From an uncultured Verrucomicrobiota bacterium (GTDB lineage Bacteria > Verrucomicrobiota > Kiritimatiellia > CAIVKH01): a DNA stretch of 64,000 nt. Below, piece by piece: positions 8,695 through 17,973 of this stretch (the first letter of the stretch is position 1; the number at the start of each line of letters is the position of its first letter). The stretch is from positions 1-64,000 of the forward strand of contig CALMUP010000019.1 in the NCBI GenBank assembly GCA_937872895.1, given 5' to 3'. The translations under genes and the position numbers were made by a program. Below the pieces are notes generated by a model. That model saw nothing but the letters and a program-made list of their open reading frames with translations. It was not told the origin of the DNA and ran no database searches.

Positions 8695-11600
8695 TCACTT
8701 GCGCGGGGCGCTGGAATACCACCAGGCATTCCAACGGGCGATATCGCTGCCGAAGGACATTCCGGAGAGTGACTCGAGCGCCTTCCCGGCGGCCCTCTTC
8801 TCGTTCGGAAAGGGTGATTTCTCTTCCAGGATGGTGAGTAACACCGGAATGCCCTCCGGATCCCCGATGTTTTCAAGCGCCGTAATGGTTTCATGGCACG
8901 GCCAGCCAGTGCGATCTTGGCGGACAAGCTCGGCCAGGATGGGGACGAAACGGGGCAGAGGAATGCGGTCGCGCACCAGCTTGACCGCACAGGAAGGTGT
9001 CCATGCATTCATGGTTTCGTCCTGGCTGAACGAGCGATCATGTTCATCAACCAGAATGCGCCGCTCAACTAGCTGAAGGGCATCGAGATCACCGGAGAGA
9101 CAGAGGCTGATAAATTCCTCGTTGTATGGAGAAGCCTTGCGCCATGCCCCTCCCTCCTTGATCTCGGCCAGGGCTGCGTGATCGCCCGCAGCGGCGAGTA
9201 CGGTCAGCACCTCGGTGCGGCAGTCATCCTGCATATACGGCAATTCCCGTCGAAGCGCGGCAACCGCAGTCTCGGCGGGAGCCAGGTCCAGCACGGCGCG
9301 AGCGGCAACGACGGATAGCCCGCAATCCCCAAGGTGGTTGTGCAGGAGTTTCGCCATGGACTCGATGTCCTTTGACCAGCGCATCTGTACCAGATGACCG
9401 AGTACCCTCCGGATGAAGTCACTGGAGCCGTATTCCGCGAAGGAAAAAAGCCGGGCGGCCAGGGATTCACCGCATACGGCAACAAGCGCATCCAGGGCGG
9501 CAATCCGAATGAAATCATCCTGCATCACACCCCCGGTTCGCATGATGTCGAGCAGCCGGGCCACCCCATCCGCCCCCTGATCACCGGAAGCTAGCGCGTC
9601 TATCTCGGCAAGCAATTGTTCGCGCGCATCCACGATCGGAACGGGTGGCGCAACCGGGACCGCGACATGACGCGTGATGCGATCCGGCCCGAACGGGATG
9701 TACCCGGGAATTCGCCCCATCTGTTCGACGCGAAGGACGAGCGGATCAAGGGTTTCAACAAGCAACTCAACCGGCTCCATTTCAACGTTGCGATCAGGCG
9801 GGGCACCTTCCGGAGGCAACCAGGACTGCACCAGGCCAGACGACACATCAAGGACCGTCACATCGCCAAATACACTGGCGACATACAACCGACCACCATC
9901 GTGAAGGGGAATGCCCACCGGGCCCCAGAAGTCACGCCGCCAGCGAAGTTCACCGGAGTTCCGATCAAAGGCAAACACGACACCGTTTTCCAGGCTGGGA
10001 ACAACAACCAGCCCGCCCGTCTCGACCACGGACTGCGCGATCGCCGAGCGGACCGATGCGGCTCCGCGGTAGAGGACCCGGCGCGTCACCCACGCCCTGG
10101 CAATGTCGCGCCGAATTATGAGTTCAATCGAATTGGTCCAGGCGGGATGACCGGATGGATCCACGAAACGCAGCAGGTTGTCGGGAGAAACCGTCCATGA
10201 TGGCGCAGGGGACAGGCTCTGCGGGGCCACATCAACCACCACGGAAGCGGGAGTACCGGCTTTTGCTGCCGGATTGGACCGCGACATCGACCGAAGGAAT
10301 TGCCTGGCTTGCGCAACCAAAAACCGGGTCTCGGGTGATGCTGCTTCCATCGATGCCAGGCGCTGAAACAACGCCTCGCTTTCCACCCGGCGGCCTTTGC
10401 GGTAGAGCAGCAACCCGACGGTCTCCATGGCTTTCAGGCGGCCCAGGGTAGGTTCACCCGCTTCAGCCTCGCCCTCCATGCGTTCAAGTACCGACATCGC
10501 CGCATCGACCGATCCGATTCGCCCGGCAGCCATGATCGCTGCAGCCAACACCGGTGACGGGAGCGATGCCTCCTGAATGGCCCGGAACGCCTTGAGCGCT
10601 TGGTGGGGGCGCTTCTCGGCCAGAGCCACAACCATGGCGGAACCGATGTGTTCGCGATACTGCGCCCACTCCGGCAAGACCATGTACCGCACCAAGGCGG
10701 CATAGGCCGGGCCGAGCGGGTCACGTCCTCGGGCATCCTGCTCCATGCAGGCGACCAGACACTCGATCGCCGCAGATGCCTGGCCTGCTCCTTCAAGCAG
10801 GAGGCCTTTCTTGTAGCTCGGATCCGCGACGGCGAGAACATCCATGGCTTCTTGAATCCTGCCTGCTTCAATCAGGGCCGTGGCCAGTTCCTCGCGGGCG
10901 CGTGATTGAGCAGGGCGGTCAACCAGGTGGTTGATCGCTGCGGACCACGTCGCCATGACATCGTTCGTCCGACCCATTGCGGCATACGTGGTGGCGATTG
11001 CGCGATCAAACGCCCAGGTATTTCCGCTTTCGCGTGAACGAGCGAGTCCCTGATACAGGGCGGAGAGCGCATCCTCGAGTCGACCCTCCTTGGCTAAAAG
11101 CTGTCCCACGAGAAGAAAATGGTCAGGCGTACCGGAATCCAGGAAAGCAGCGGTTTGCGCCTGCCCGAGATCCATTGGATCACTGGTCAGCCCGATGGCT
11201 TCTCGTTCTCGCAGCCGAGCGGAGCCCGGATTGGATCCGGCACGCGAGACCACTCGCTCAAGTGCCGCCGCGACCTGCCGGCACAGCGCCATAGGATCAC
11301 GGGCATCGTCGATGACGGTAATCCATTGAAGGACTTGTCCGGTATCGGCATCGATCAACCGACCGGAGAAGAGCATAGCGTCCTCATCCACATCAACGTA
11401 TCCGGAGAGCACGGCATCCGCCCGCACCATGCGGCCGACCTCCAACATGGATGTTCCGGTGCGCCCGGCACTGAAACCGGCCTCCTTGAACAAGGCATCA
11501 ACCATCGCGCGATCCACCACACGCAACGATCGATTTTCCGACAACACAACCGTCATCATATCCGAAAGCGCCTCGGGGGAGATATGCGACGACGCGGCAT

Positions 11601-13677
11601 CCGAAAGCGGGACAAAGGGCGCCAGGACGATCATGTGTGCGCGATCCGTACCAGGTGCCGCCGCGCGCTCCATCGCGGCCAAACGCGGAAACCGGGAAAA
11701 CAGGCTTGATCGCACGATCGCGCTCAACTGATCCGGATCAGCCGTCGCGGCGGGAACACTGACCACCCGCAAACGCTCCGAATTGAGCAGGTCCTCCAAC
11801 CACACGTCCACATGTAAATCCAGCGCAACCATACGCTCGGCAAGGATCAGCCGGACATCGGCGAGGTCGGGAGCATCGGGACGCGGATCCGCATCAACCG
11901 CCGTAGCGAAGTCCTTCATCAACCGTTCACCCGCCAATTCGGCACCGGAATCACGCTCAACCAACACCGCCCAAGACTGGGCCTGCAACTCCGACATGAC
12001 CGCCCGCATCAGCGGCCGGAGCTTCACGCTGGATGCGGGACTCTGGACAACACCGACACGCAGCGGTTCGGGCGGGCCCGGAACAGCCGCCAGCGGAAAT
12101 TGTATTTTTTGATTCCCGAATGGCGCCCCCCCTTGCGGAGAACTCCCCCGCCCCGATGGATGCACGCTCACGGGAATCCCGCATGTGACCGAACCATGAT
12201 CCTCGAACCAGGCGGAAGCCTTTATCGTACCTTCGATCGACAAGGCATAATAAAAGGTGCTTCCATTGATGACATTCGTATCCGTGAACACACCGCTTCC
12301 CGCTGGCACCCGCCCGATGACGGTTCCCGTGGATAGGAATTCAGACGAGGCGCGATCCAGATCCACCTCCTCTTCAACCGCCCTCGACACAACAATGGTC
12401 GGCCCGGCTATCCAGTCATTCGTATCGTGGAGCGGAAGTTCCCAGCGGAGAACAACCCGGCCATCGCCGGACTCGGCCGTCATCGACAAAAACGTCGGCG
12501 GGGTCACGACATGTACGATGGATGTCTGCAGTTCGGCATCACGCGACCAGACGACGGCAATCTCATTGGAAACCGGGTTCCCGGCCAGCACGGAGTAGTT
12601 TGCGAAGATCAAGGATCGGTCATCGATCCGTCTCTCCCTTCCGCGAGGATCGGAAATGATCACCTGCTGCCAACGAACGTTCTTTGTCCCCGTGCTCACC
12701 GCAAAGGCGGCTTCCGGTGACGCGAAACCGAACCTCGGCTCGGTGAAGATGATGCTGGCCAGTGGTGCAAGAGCGTTGCGTGCCGACCGACCACCGGGCA
12801 TGTTGAGTGGCACCACGACGGAGGCGTCAACCCACGACCCGGATAGTCCCGACCCGGAATCCCAGGACTCCTTCCAGATTCGGCCATCAACATGCACCCT
12901 GACGTCCGGTTGATGCCCGACCTTGACGGGAAGGCTTACCCGATGCTCCCCCGGAGGCAACCGCACCAGCTCGGTCAGTCCACCCACCGTTACCCGCCCG
13001 AGCGGCTCGTACACTCCGGCAAAGGACCGTATGGTGGGCGGAATCGTTGCGTCGAGCACGAGGTATCCATGATTGTTGGTTGAAAGCGATGCCTTCACCA
13101 GGGGAGGTGCTTCAATGGCACACGGCAGCGACTCGGCCAGCAAGCCTCCTTTCGCATCCAGAAACCGCACTTGATAGTGTACCGTGCCGCCCGGAGGCGG
13201 GTTGACATCCCGGAGCATGAAGGTATGCGTTACCGGATGGTCAACATCTCCGGTCATTGCGTCGGCCTGATTCGATTGGTCCGAACGGGAAAGAAATCGT
13301 CGATCCTCGGCTTGAACCAGCGTGAAGGAATTCGTGCGACCGACTGCGGACGACCTCAGCAGCTCCACCGCAGCCGCCCCGGGAAAACAGGAGAGCCGTG
13401 ATCCCGGTCCTCGCGATACCGTGCTGACGGAAACCAAAACGAAGCGCTTGTCGGCCTGTTGCCTCAACCCGGCAGGTCCATGTTGCTCGCCAACCAGCCC
13501 GAGGCTGATCGACCAACGCTCCAGGTACGCACCAGCCGCCTCTTCGTCACCATAAGGCAACACGGGCTCGCTTGCCGCATCCCCGACCCGGTACTGGTGA
13601 ATCCGATGGACACTCCATGCGATACCGACACCGCACAGCAGCAGCACGATCGCTTTACCTGACCGGGACCGGACCAT
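8695..13677 (-). CDS. Giant envelope protein: CsgG-like, TPR, PQQ-like and HEAT regions
   Basis: 1660 residues from the ATG at 13677. In order: an N-terminal membrane anchor (about 9-21); a long beta-rich, Ig/fibronectin-like region (about 60-505); a first, degenerate CsgG-like domain (about 539-658, with LVERDSGAEL); a second clearer CsgG/FlgO-like domain (about 681-813, with VVDRAMVDALFKEAG and VGRMVRADAVLSGYVDVDED); TPR-like helical repeats (about 848-1133); two PQQ-type propeller strands (about 1213-1283, VVFAFDRNSGELRWRRD); and HEAT-like repeats to the end (about 1353-1658). CsgG-type domains act at the outer membrane; the rest are protein-binding scaffolds. It is the last gene of an operon whose previous gene encodes a separate CsgG-like protein. 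The function is unknown; a secretion or surface-assembly scaffold is an inference. Confidence 0.75.
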   Translation of the reverse strand: MVRSRSGKAIVLLLCGVGIAWSVHRIHQYRVGDAASEPVLPYGDEEAAGAYLERWSISLGLVGEQHGPAGLRQQADKRFVLVSVSTVSRGPGSRLSCFPGAAAVELLRSSAVGRTNSFTLVQAEDRRFLSRSDQSNQADAMTGDVDHPVTHTFMLRDVNPPPGGTVHYQVRFLDAKGGLLAESLPCAIEAPPLVKASLSTNNHGYLVLDATIPPTIRSFAGVYEPLGRVTVGGLTELVRLPPGEHRVSLPVKVGHQPDVRVHVDGRIWKESWDSGSGLSGSWVDASVVVPLNMPGGRSARNALAPLASIIFTEPRFGFASPEAAFAVSTGTKNVRWQQVIISDPRGRERRIDDRSLIFANYSVLAGNPVSNEIAVVWSRDAELQTSIVHVVTPPTFLSMTAESGDGRVVLRWELPLHDTNDWIAGPTIVVSRAVEEEVDLDRASSEFLSTGTVIGRVPAGSGVFTDTNVINGSTFYYALSIEGTIKASAWFEDHGSVTCGIPVSVHPSGRGSSPQGGAPFGNQKIQFPLAAVPGPPEPLRVGVVQSPASSVKLRPLMRAVMSELQAQSWAVLVERDSGAELAGERLMKDFATAVDADPRPDAPDLADVRLILAERMVALDLHVDVWLEDLLNSERLRVVSVPAATADPDQLSAIVRSSLFSRFPRLAAMERAAAPGTDRAHMIVLAPFVPLSDAASSHISPEALSDMMTVVLSENRSLRVVDRAMVDALFKEAGFSAGRTGTSMLEVGRMVRADAVLSGYVDVDEDAMLFSGRLIDADTGQVLQWITVIDDARDPMALCRQVAAALERVVSRAGSNPGSARLREREAIGLTSDPMDLGQAQTAAFLDSGTPDHFLLVGQLLAKEGRLEDALSALYQGLARSRESGNTWAFDRAIATTYAAMGRTNDVMATWSAAINHLVDRPAQSRAREELATALIEAGRIQEAMDVLAVADPSYKKGLLLEGAGQASAAIECLVACMEQDARGRDPLGPAYAALVRYMVLPEWAQYREHIGSAMVVALAEKRPHQALKAFRAIQEASLPSPVLAAAIMAAGRIGSVDAAMSVLERMEGEAEAGEPTLGRLKAMETVGLLLYRKGRRVESEALFQRLASMEAASPETRFLVAQARQFLRSMSRSNPAAKAGTPASVVVDVAPQSLSPAPSWTVSPDNLLRFVDPSGHPAWTNSIELIIRRDIARAWVTRRVLYRGAASVRSAIAQSVVETGGLVVVPSLENGVVFAFDRNSGELRWRRDFWGPVGIPLHDGGRLYVASVFGDVTVLDVSSGLVQSWLPPEGAPPDRNVEMEPVELLVETLDPLVLRVEQMGRIPGYIPFGPDRITRHVAVPVAPPVPIVDAREQLLAEIDALASGDQGADGVARLLDIMRTGGVMQDDFIRIAALDALVAVCGESLAARLFSFAEYGSSDFIRRVLGHLVQMRWSKDIESMAKLLHNHLGDCGLSVVAARAVLDLAPAETAVAALRRELPYMQDDCRTEVLTVLAAAGDHAALAEIKEGGAWRKASPYNEEFISLCLSGDLDALQLVERRILVDEHDRSFSQDETMNAWTPSCAVKLVRDRIPLPRFVPILAELVRQDRTGWPCHETITALENIGDPEGIPVLLTILEEKSPFPNEKRAAGKALESLSGMSFGSDIARWNAWWYSSAPRK

Positions 13678-13696
13678 GTCCGAATGCCAACCGTCC

Positions 13697-14629
13697 TTAC
13701 CGGCCCGCGATGACGGGCAGCAACCTTTCGGCAATACGCGCCGCCGCCTCCTGGAGCGCGGCCTTGCCGGCAATATGTTCCGTCAGATCAACGACAACGG
13801 CGGTCTGGCGGTCGATGGCGATTACCGTATTGTCGCGGCGGTTCACGGCCTGTAGTTCAACCCGGGCCTTGACGCTGACGAGGTTGCCCCTTCGCATGGC
13901 GAATTCGCTGATGCCTTCCCCCGTAATCACCACATCGGCTTGTTTTTCGCTCCCGGCTCCGGCGGCGATCACCTCGAATCCAACCTGCTTGCTCAGGAGC
14001 ACGAATTCCGTTTGCGCGGCCGGGTCGATGGTCGACTGACCGACATGCTGTTCCTTGATCGAAACCATCAACGTCGGCCTCTCGCCCTCGCCCAGCAGCG
14101 CCTTCAGGTTGGCGACCCGGTCAACTTCCGGAACGCGGGTGGCGACGATGGTCTTTCCCTTCGTTGCGATCGCCTCCGCCACCCGACCCGCCAAGGTCTC
14201 CACCAGCGGACCAAGTTCATCGCTCATGCCACCCTTTACCGACTCGGCCAACACGAGACTTGTTTCCGTGCCGATCATCTTGGCGATCAGGTAGATCGTG
14301 TTGTCCGTCTCGATGACCGATCCGGTGATCAGGATTTTCGCGCCAACAAGTTGTCCGACCTGAGCCGCCTGTCCCGGCGCCACCGCGCCGGACAGGTTCA
14401 ACTCCGCCTCCTGAAGCACCTGATTGATCGCTGAACGCTCGACCAGCCAGATCTCCGGATGGCCAGCCAGCTCGGCATAGAGGATATCAGCCACTTTGCC
14501 GGCATATCCAGCCACCGCCCGCCCACGCTCCTCGAAATTCAGGATGGCGGTTGGATACACCTCCTGACCTCGCAAAGACCCTGCCGCGAGGATTAACATG
14601 ATGATACACGACGCATTAATATGTTTCAT
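13697..14629 (-). CDS. Secreted CsgG/FlgO-like protein
   Basis: 310 residues. A signal peptide (about 1-20) is followed by a CsgG-like domain (about 22-165): AILNFEERG, the helix ending IWLVERSAINQVLQEAELN, and VGQLVGAKILITGSV. CsgG and FlgO relatives are outer-membrane or periplasmic assembly proteins. The C-terminal half (about 180-310) is another alpha/beta unit with VVITGEGISEF and an ending helix pair. A strong Shine-Dalgarno (AAGGAGG, 14638-14644) sits eight bases before the ATG, confirming this start. The start overlaps the end of the upstream gene by 14 bp. No lipobox cysteine is seen after the signal. Confidence 0.75.
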   Translation of the reverse strand: MKHINASCIIMLILAAGSLRGQEVYPTAILNFEERGRAVAGYAGKVADILYAELAGHPEIWLVERSAINQVLQEAELNLSGAVAPGQAAQVGQLVGAKILITGSVIETDNTIYLIAKMIGTETSLVLAESVKGGMSDELGPLVETLAGRVAEAIATKGKTIVATRVPEVDRVANLKALLGEGERPTLMVSIKEQHVGQSTIDPAAQTEFVLLSKQVGFEVIAAGAGSEKQADVVITGEGISEFAMRRGNLVSVKARVELQAVNRRDNTVIAIDRQTAVVVDLTEHIAGKAALQEAAARIAERLLPVIAGR

Positions 14630-15671
14630 GTGAGCCGCCTCCTTGTTTCCTTGATGGGTTTCCCGACAACATCTGTTCAAGCAGTCCGGCAAGCAGCCAC
14701 CGTGCGCAGGGACTTTGATCCCAGTGCCGTATGATGCCGAATCCGCCAACCACCAGTCTACCCTGATCGCCATAACACATCTCAACCCATGCCCAACCGG
14801 ATTGTCCGGGCAATACGCGCGCCATCACCGATTGACGGAAGCTATCCACTTCGATGGATGAAACAACCGATGGGATACCGGGCGCCCAGAGGGCGGTATC
14901 CAGTCGTTTATCGATCTCCCTGATGGCTTCCTCCCGACGGAATATCATGGCGTCGGGAGGCACACCGCCCTGCGATCGTGTTCCCGGAAGAATGAACTCC
15001 CCTTCGCTCGGGGCGAGACACAACACGCGATTCCCGTTGATCGCACACTCGATCATGGCTTCAGCCAGTCCACGGTACTCATGGAACGAAACGCCTTCTC
15101 CGACCACGATCAACCCGTCCGCATGGAGCAGGTCATCGGGTCGGTGCAAACGGCGGTACGGAATACGGGACGAATCCAAGATGACTGCCGTTTGGCCAAC
15201 AGGATCAAAGAGCGACAAGGGTTGCGTGATCAACCGGGACGTGCGTCCCTCGAATGGGTCGAAGGGATAAGCCTTGATCATTCGTTCGATCGACGTTTCT
15301 CCAAGCACAACCTGCAAGGTCCAGGACATGACGACCCCGGGTTTGACGGGCGGAAGATCGAACGACACCGGGGTGGGTCCGTCACGCCGCACCATCACTT
15401 CGCCTCGCGCCACGCTGGATGATTCCGCGGAGAGTCGCCAGCCGAGGTGCGTCCCGTCCGGGTGCTCGCCGGCGACCAGCACATTCACCACCGCCGCTTG
15501 TCCGGCAAAGAATCCCGCATAGGCATCAGCAAAGCGGATCCTGGACGGGTACGGTTCCGCACGGACTCCTTGCAGCACCACCGCAACAACGATGAGCATG
15601 GGGCGAAGAATATGCGCCATGATACAACCAACCCATCCAGCGCGCTCGTGTGAGCGATGTGATTTCCTCAA
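14616..15671 (-). CDS. Secreted protein of unknown function, first gene of CsgG operon
   Basis: 351 residues if it begins at the TTG at 15671, which has AGGAGG (15677-15682) five bases upstream; an ATG start at 15620 (334 residues) has no Shine-Dalgarno. Both give a hydrophobic signal segment ending near GVRAEP. A beta-sandwich-like region (about 60-160) is followed by an alpha/beta region where DGLIVVGEGVSFHEYRGL and a neighbouring strand NRVLCLAPSEGEF resemble the fold of glutamine-amidotransferase-like domains, but no catalytic Cys-His pair is evident. The protein ends GGGSHETY, overlapping the CsgG-like gene. No family is recognised. Confidence 0.65.
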   Translation of the reverse strand: MRKSHRSHERAGWVGCIMAHILRPMLIVVAVVLQGVRAEPYPSRIRFADAYAGFFAGQAAVVNVLVAGEHPDGTHLGWRLSAESSSVARGEVMVRRDGPTPVSFDLPPVKPGVVMSWTLQVVLGETSIERMIKAYPFDPFEGRTSRLITQPLSLFDPVGQTAVILDSSRIPYRRLHRPDDLLHADGLIVVGEGVSFHEYRGLAEAMIECAINGNRVLCLAPSEGEFILPGTRSQGGVPPDAMIFRREEAIREIDKRLDTALWAPGIPSVVSSIEVDSFRQSVMARVLPGQSGWAWVEMCYGDQGRLVVGGFGIIRHWDQSPCARWLLAGLLEQMLSGNPSRKQGGGSHETY

Positions 15672-15938
15672 TGCGGCCTCCTGCCGCTGCTGCCAGCATG
15701 CGCGGACCATGACCTCGCGTCAACATTCACTTGCGCGCCGAGACAACGTGATGGATTCCCCTGTTTAGGCCTAGGCGGACCGATAACCGGAAATGATACA
15801 GGGAACTACTGACGGATTGCATGATGCTGCCGAGACCAGATCGCGCATCACGGCAAGGCGGTTGTGGTTCCCGCCCATCGTTTTCCGGCTTGGGTGCGCG
15901 GGGGATCGGGTGTACAACGGGACGCGAGGAGCATGACC
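15672..15938. other. Divergent intergenic region between the CsgG operon and the exonuclease gene
   Basis: A 267-bp gap between divergent genes. On the minus side a TTGACG hexamer (around 15720) with no convincing -10 is the best candidate for the CsgG operon. On the plus side TTGGGT, 17 nt and TACAAC lie just before the Shine-Dalgarno of 15939. No coding sequence or structured RNA is evident. Confidence 0.4.
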
Positions 15939-16790
15939 ATGTTCAAGACGATTCAACCGCAGGTGTGGGCGTTCGACGCGGAGTGGGCGCCGGACCCGCG
16001 TGCCGGGCGGGTGTTGTACCAGTTGCCGGCGGAGATGAGCGACGCGGAGGTGATGGTGGAGATGTGGCGGCGCGGCGGGGCGACCGAGGAGGAGCCGATG
16101 CCGTTCCTGAAGACCGCCTACTGCCGCATCCTCTCGATCGCCGCGGTGCAGCGCAAGGTGAAGAACAACGAGGTGTCGCTGCACCTGATCTGGCTGCCGC
16201 GCGACGTCGCCGACGAGACCCAGCAGACCGAACGGGCCATCATCAGCACGTTCCTGCAGGCGGTCGGCAAGTTCCACCCGCAACTGGTCGGCTTCAACTC
16301 GCACGGCGCCGACCTGAAGATCCTCGTGCAGCGCGCGGTGATCAACGGGTTGCGCGCACCGGACTTCTGCCGCCGCCCGGACAAGCCGTGGGAGGGCGCG
16401 GACTACTTCGCCCGCGGCAGCGAGTCGAACATCGACCTGCTGGACATCCTCGGCTCGTGGGGCAAGGGCGGCCTCTCCCTGCACGACATCGCCTCGCTCT
16501 CCGGCATCCCCGGCAAGTTCGAGACCGCCGGCGAACAGGTTCCGCAGATGTGGCTGGCCGGACGCTGGCGCGAGATCGTGGAATACAACTGCTACGATGC
16601 GCTGACCACCTACCTGGTCTGGCTGCGGCTGGCCCATTTCGCCGGCCACCTCTCCACCGAACAATACGAGGAGGAACAGGAACTGCTGCGCCACTCGATC
16701 ATGGAGTGGGTGGAAAAACCCGAACTGGCCTTCCTGGAGAAATACCAGGAGGAATGGGACCGGTTGCAGCACGCGACCGGGCAACTGTGA
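15939..16790 (+). CDS. Predicted 3'-5' exonuclease, PolB-like DEDDy family
   Basis: 283 residues. An RNase H-like exonuclease fold with the DEDDy residues is visible: VWAFDAEWAPD (exo I Asp-x-Glu, about residue 10), VGFNSHGADLKIL (exo II, about 115) and YNCYDALTTY (exo III Tyr-xxx-Asp, about 215). This matches the stand-alone exonucleases related to DNA polymerase B proofreading domains, with a role in DNA repair or nucleic-acid trimming inferred. The ATG at 15939 is chosen because GAGGAG lies eight bases upstream; the ATG at 15933 is too close to it. rsmE follows after 16 bp and is probably co-transcribed. Confidence 0.82.
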   Translation: MFKTIQPQVWAFDAEWAPDPRAGRVLYQLPAEMSDAEVMVEMWRRGGATEEEPMPFLKTAYCRILSIAAVQRKVKNNEVSLHLIWLPRDVADETQQTERAIISTFLQAVGKFHPQLVGFNSHGADLKILVQRAVINGLRAPDFCRRPDKPWEGADYFARGSESNIDLLDILGSWGKGGLSLHDIASLSGIPGKFETAGEQVPQMWLAGRWREIVEYNCYDALTTYLVWLRLAHFAGHLSTEQYEEEQELLRHSIMEWVEKPELAFLEKYQEEWDRLQHATGQL

Positions 16791-16806
16791 TCCGGGCCGC
16801 CGCGCG

Positions 16807-17526
16807 ATGAACAGCATCCTGGTGCTCGCGCCCGAACCGGGCGAGGTGGTCCGCCTCGACGCCCGCGCCTCGCGCCATGTGCTCCGCGTGCTCGGCAAGG
16901 GCGTGGGCGATACAGTGGTGGTCGGCCTGCTCCACGGCCCGGTCGCGCCGGTGACGATCCGCGCCGTCGAGGACGGCCTCGTCACGGTCGACCGGCCACG
17001 CGGCCCCACCCCGCCGGTCATCCCGGTCGAACTGATCCTCGCCCTGCCCCGCCCGAAGGCGATGAAGCGGCTGTGGGGGCCGATCGCCTCGCTCGGCGTT
17101 GAACGGATCACCGTGATCGGCGGCGAAAAGGTCGAGGCGAGCTACTTCACCAGCCACGCGGTGGATCCCGATCTGTACCGCGGCCGCCTGGTCGAAGGGC
17201 TGGAACAGGTGCGCGATACCCGGCTGCCCGAGGTGTTCATCGAGCCGTCTTTCAACCGCTTTGCCGAGGCGTTCCTGCCGACCTGGCCCGCGTCGGTGCG
17301 GCTGCTCGCCGATCCGGCGGGGGAACGATCGGTGCGCGAACTGGTGCAGCCCGGCGACACGGTCAGCCTCGCGGTCGGACCGGAAGGCGGATGGACGGAC
17401 CGCGAACGCGCGGCCTTCCTCGCCCACGGCTTCACCCCGGTCAGCCTCGGCCCGCGCACCCTGCGCACCGACACCGCCGTGATCGCGCTGCTCTCCCTGG
17501 TGCGCGAGGCACAGACGAATGCGTGA
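16807..17526 (+). CDS. rsmE: 16S rRNA (uracil1498-N3)-methyltransferase
   Basis: 239 residues, the family length. N-terminal PUA-like barrel (RLDARASRHVLRVL, about 18-31) and C-terminal SPOUT knot with the SAM-binding trefoil motifs LAVGPEGGWTDRER (about 190) and LGPRTLRTDTAVIALL near the end are diagnostic. RsmE methylates U1498 in the 30S decoding region. It lies 16 bp after the exonuclease gene on the same strand and likely shares its promoter. Confidence 0.93.
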   Translation: MNSILVLAPEPGEVVRLDARASRHVLRVLGKGVGDTVVVGLLHGPVAPVTIRAVEDGLVTVDRPRGPTPPVIPVELILALPRPKAMKRLWGPIASLGVERITVIGGEKVEASYFTSHAVDPDLYRGRLVEGLEQVRDTRLPEVFIEPSFNRFAEAFLPTWPASVRLLADPAGERSVRELVQPGDTVSLAVGPEGGWTDRERAAFLAHGFTPVSLGPRTLRTDTAVIALLSLVREAQTNA

Positions 17527-17572
17527 TACACCTACCTGACCGCCAAAGATCGTCTTACGACTTGAGTGCTCG

Positions 17573-17590
17573 ACCTTGTGACATCAAGGT
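17573..17590. promoter_or_regulatory. Perfect inverted repeat upstream of the orphan antitoxin
   Basis: ACCTTG (17573-17578), six bases, CAAGGT (17585-17590), a perfect dyad with its edge seven bases from the ATG at 17598. Ribbon-helix-helix antitoxins usually bind such short dyads and repress their own gene, so this is a likely operator. The right arm (AAGGT) also sits where a Shine-Dalgarno would be, so binding could block translation start too. Confidence 0.5.
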
Positions 17591-17597
17591 GCCATTC

Positions 17598-17822
17598 ATG
17601 AGAACCACCGTCACCGTGGACGACATCATCGACCGAAAGATCCGCCGCCTGGCCGCCGAACAACACATTTCCTACCGGGAGGCCATCAACCGCACCCTGC
17701 GCCTTGGGTTGGACCAACAAACCACCCTGTGCAATCGCAAGCCGTTCATCGTCCGCACCCACCGGGGAGGTTTCAAGCCCGGCGTGGATACGGAAAAATT
17801 GAACCAGATGGATATGAACTGA
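17598..17822 (+). CDS. VapB-type ribbon-helix-helix antitoxin, no toxin partner
   Basis: 74 residues. The N-terminal MRTTVTVDDIIDRKIRRLA strand-helix pattern is the ribbon-helix-helix DNA-binding fold of DUF2191/VapB antitoxins, and the C-terminal half (HRGGFKPGVDTEKLNQM) is the toxin-binding tail typical of the group. Normally a PIN-domain VapC toxin gene follows directly. The 150 bp after the stop hold no such reading frame, and the next gene is a symporter. The gene is therefore either a solitary regulator, a remnant of a lost pair, or an antitoxin acting on a toxin elsewhere. A perfect dyad lies just upstream. Confidence 0.75.
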   Translation: MRTTVTVDDIIDRKIRRLAAEQHISYREAINRTLRLGLDQQTTLCNRKPFIVRTHRGGFKPGVDTEKLNQMDMN

Positions 17823-17935
17823 CCACGGACCTACACCTCGCGGACCCGGCCCTTGAGGGGAGGACCTTGCTCGATTCATAGGATAAAGGACGTGCGCGAC
17901 GTACCGCGCCGGAACGGAAACCTTGTGCATCGGGG

Positions 17936-17965
17936 TTGTAACCGGGCGCATCCTTCCGTTATGCT
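17936..17965 (+). promoter_or_regulatory. Promoter of the DASS symporter gene
   Basis: TTGTAA (17936-17941), 18-nt spacer, TATGCT (17960-17965), eight bases to the ATG at 17974. No Shine-Dalgarno precedes the ATG, so the transcript would be leaderless or nearly so. Confidence 0.5.
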
Positions 17966-17973
17966 TTCGTCCC

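Noticed and set aside
17823-17973. VapC toxin partner of the antitoxin at 17598
   Set aside because: No open frame and no PIN-domain start in any phase.
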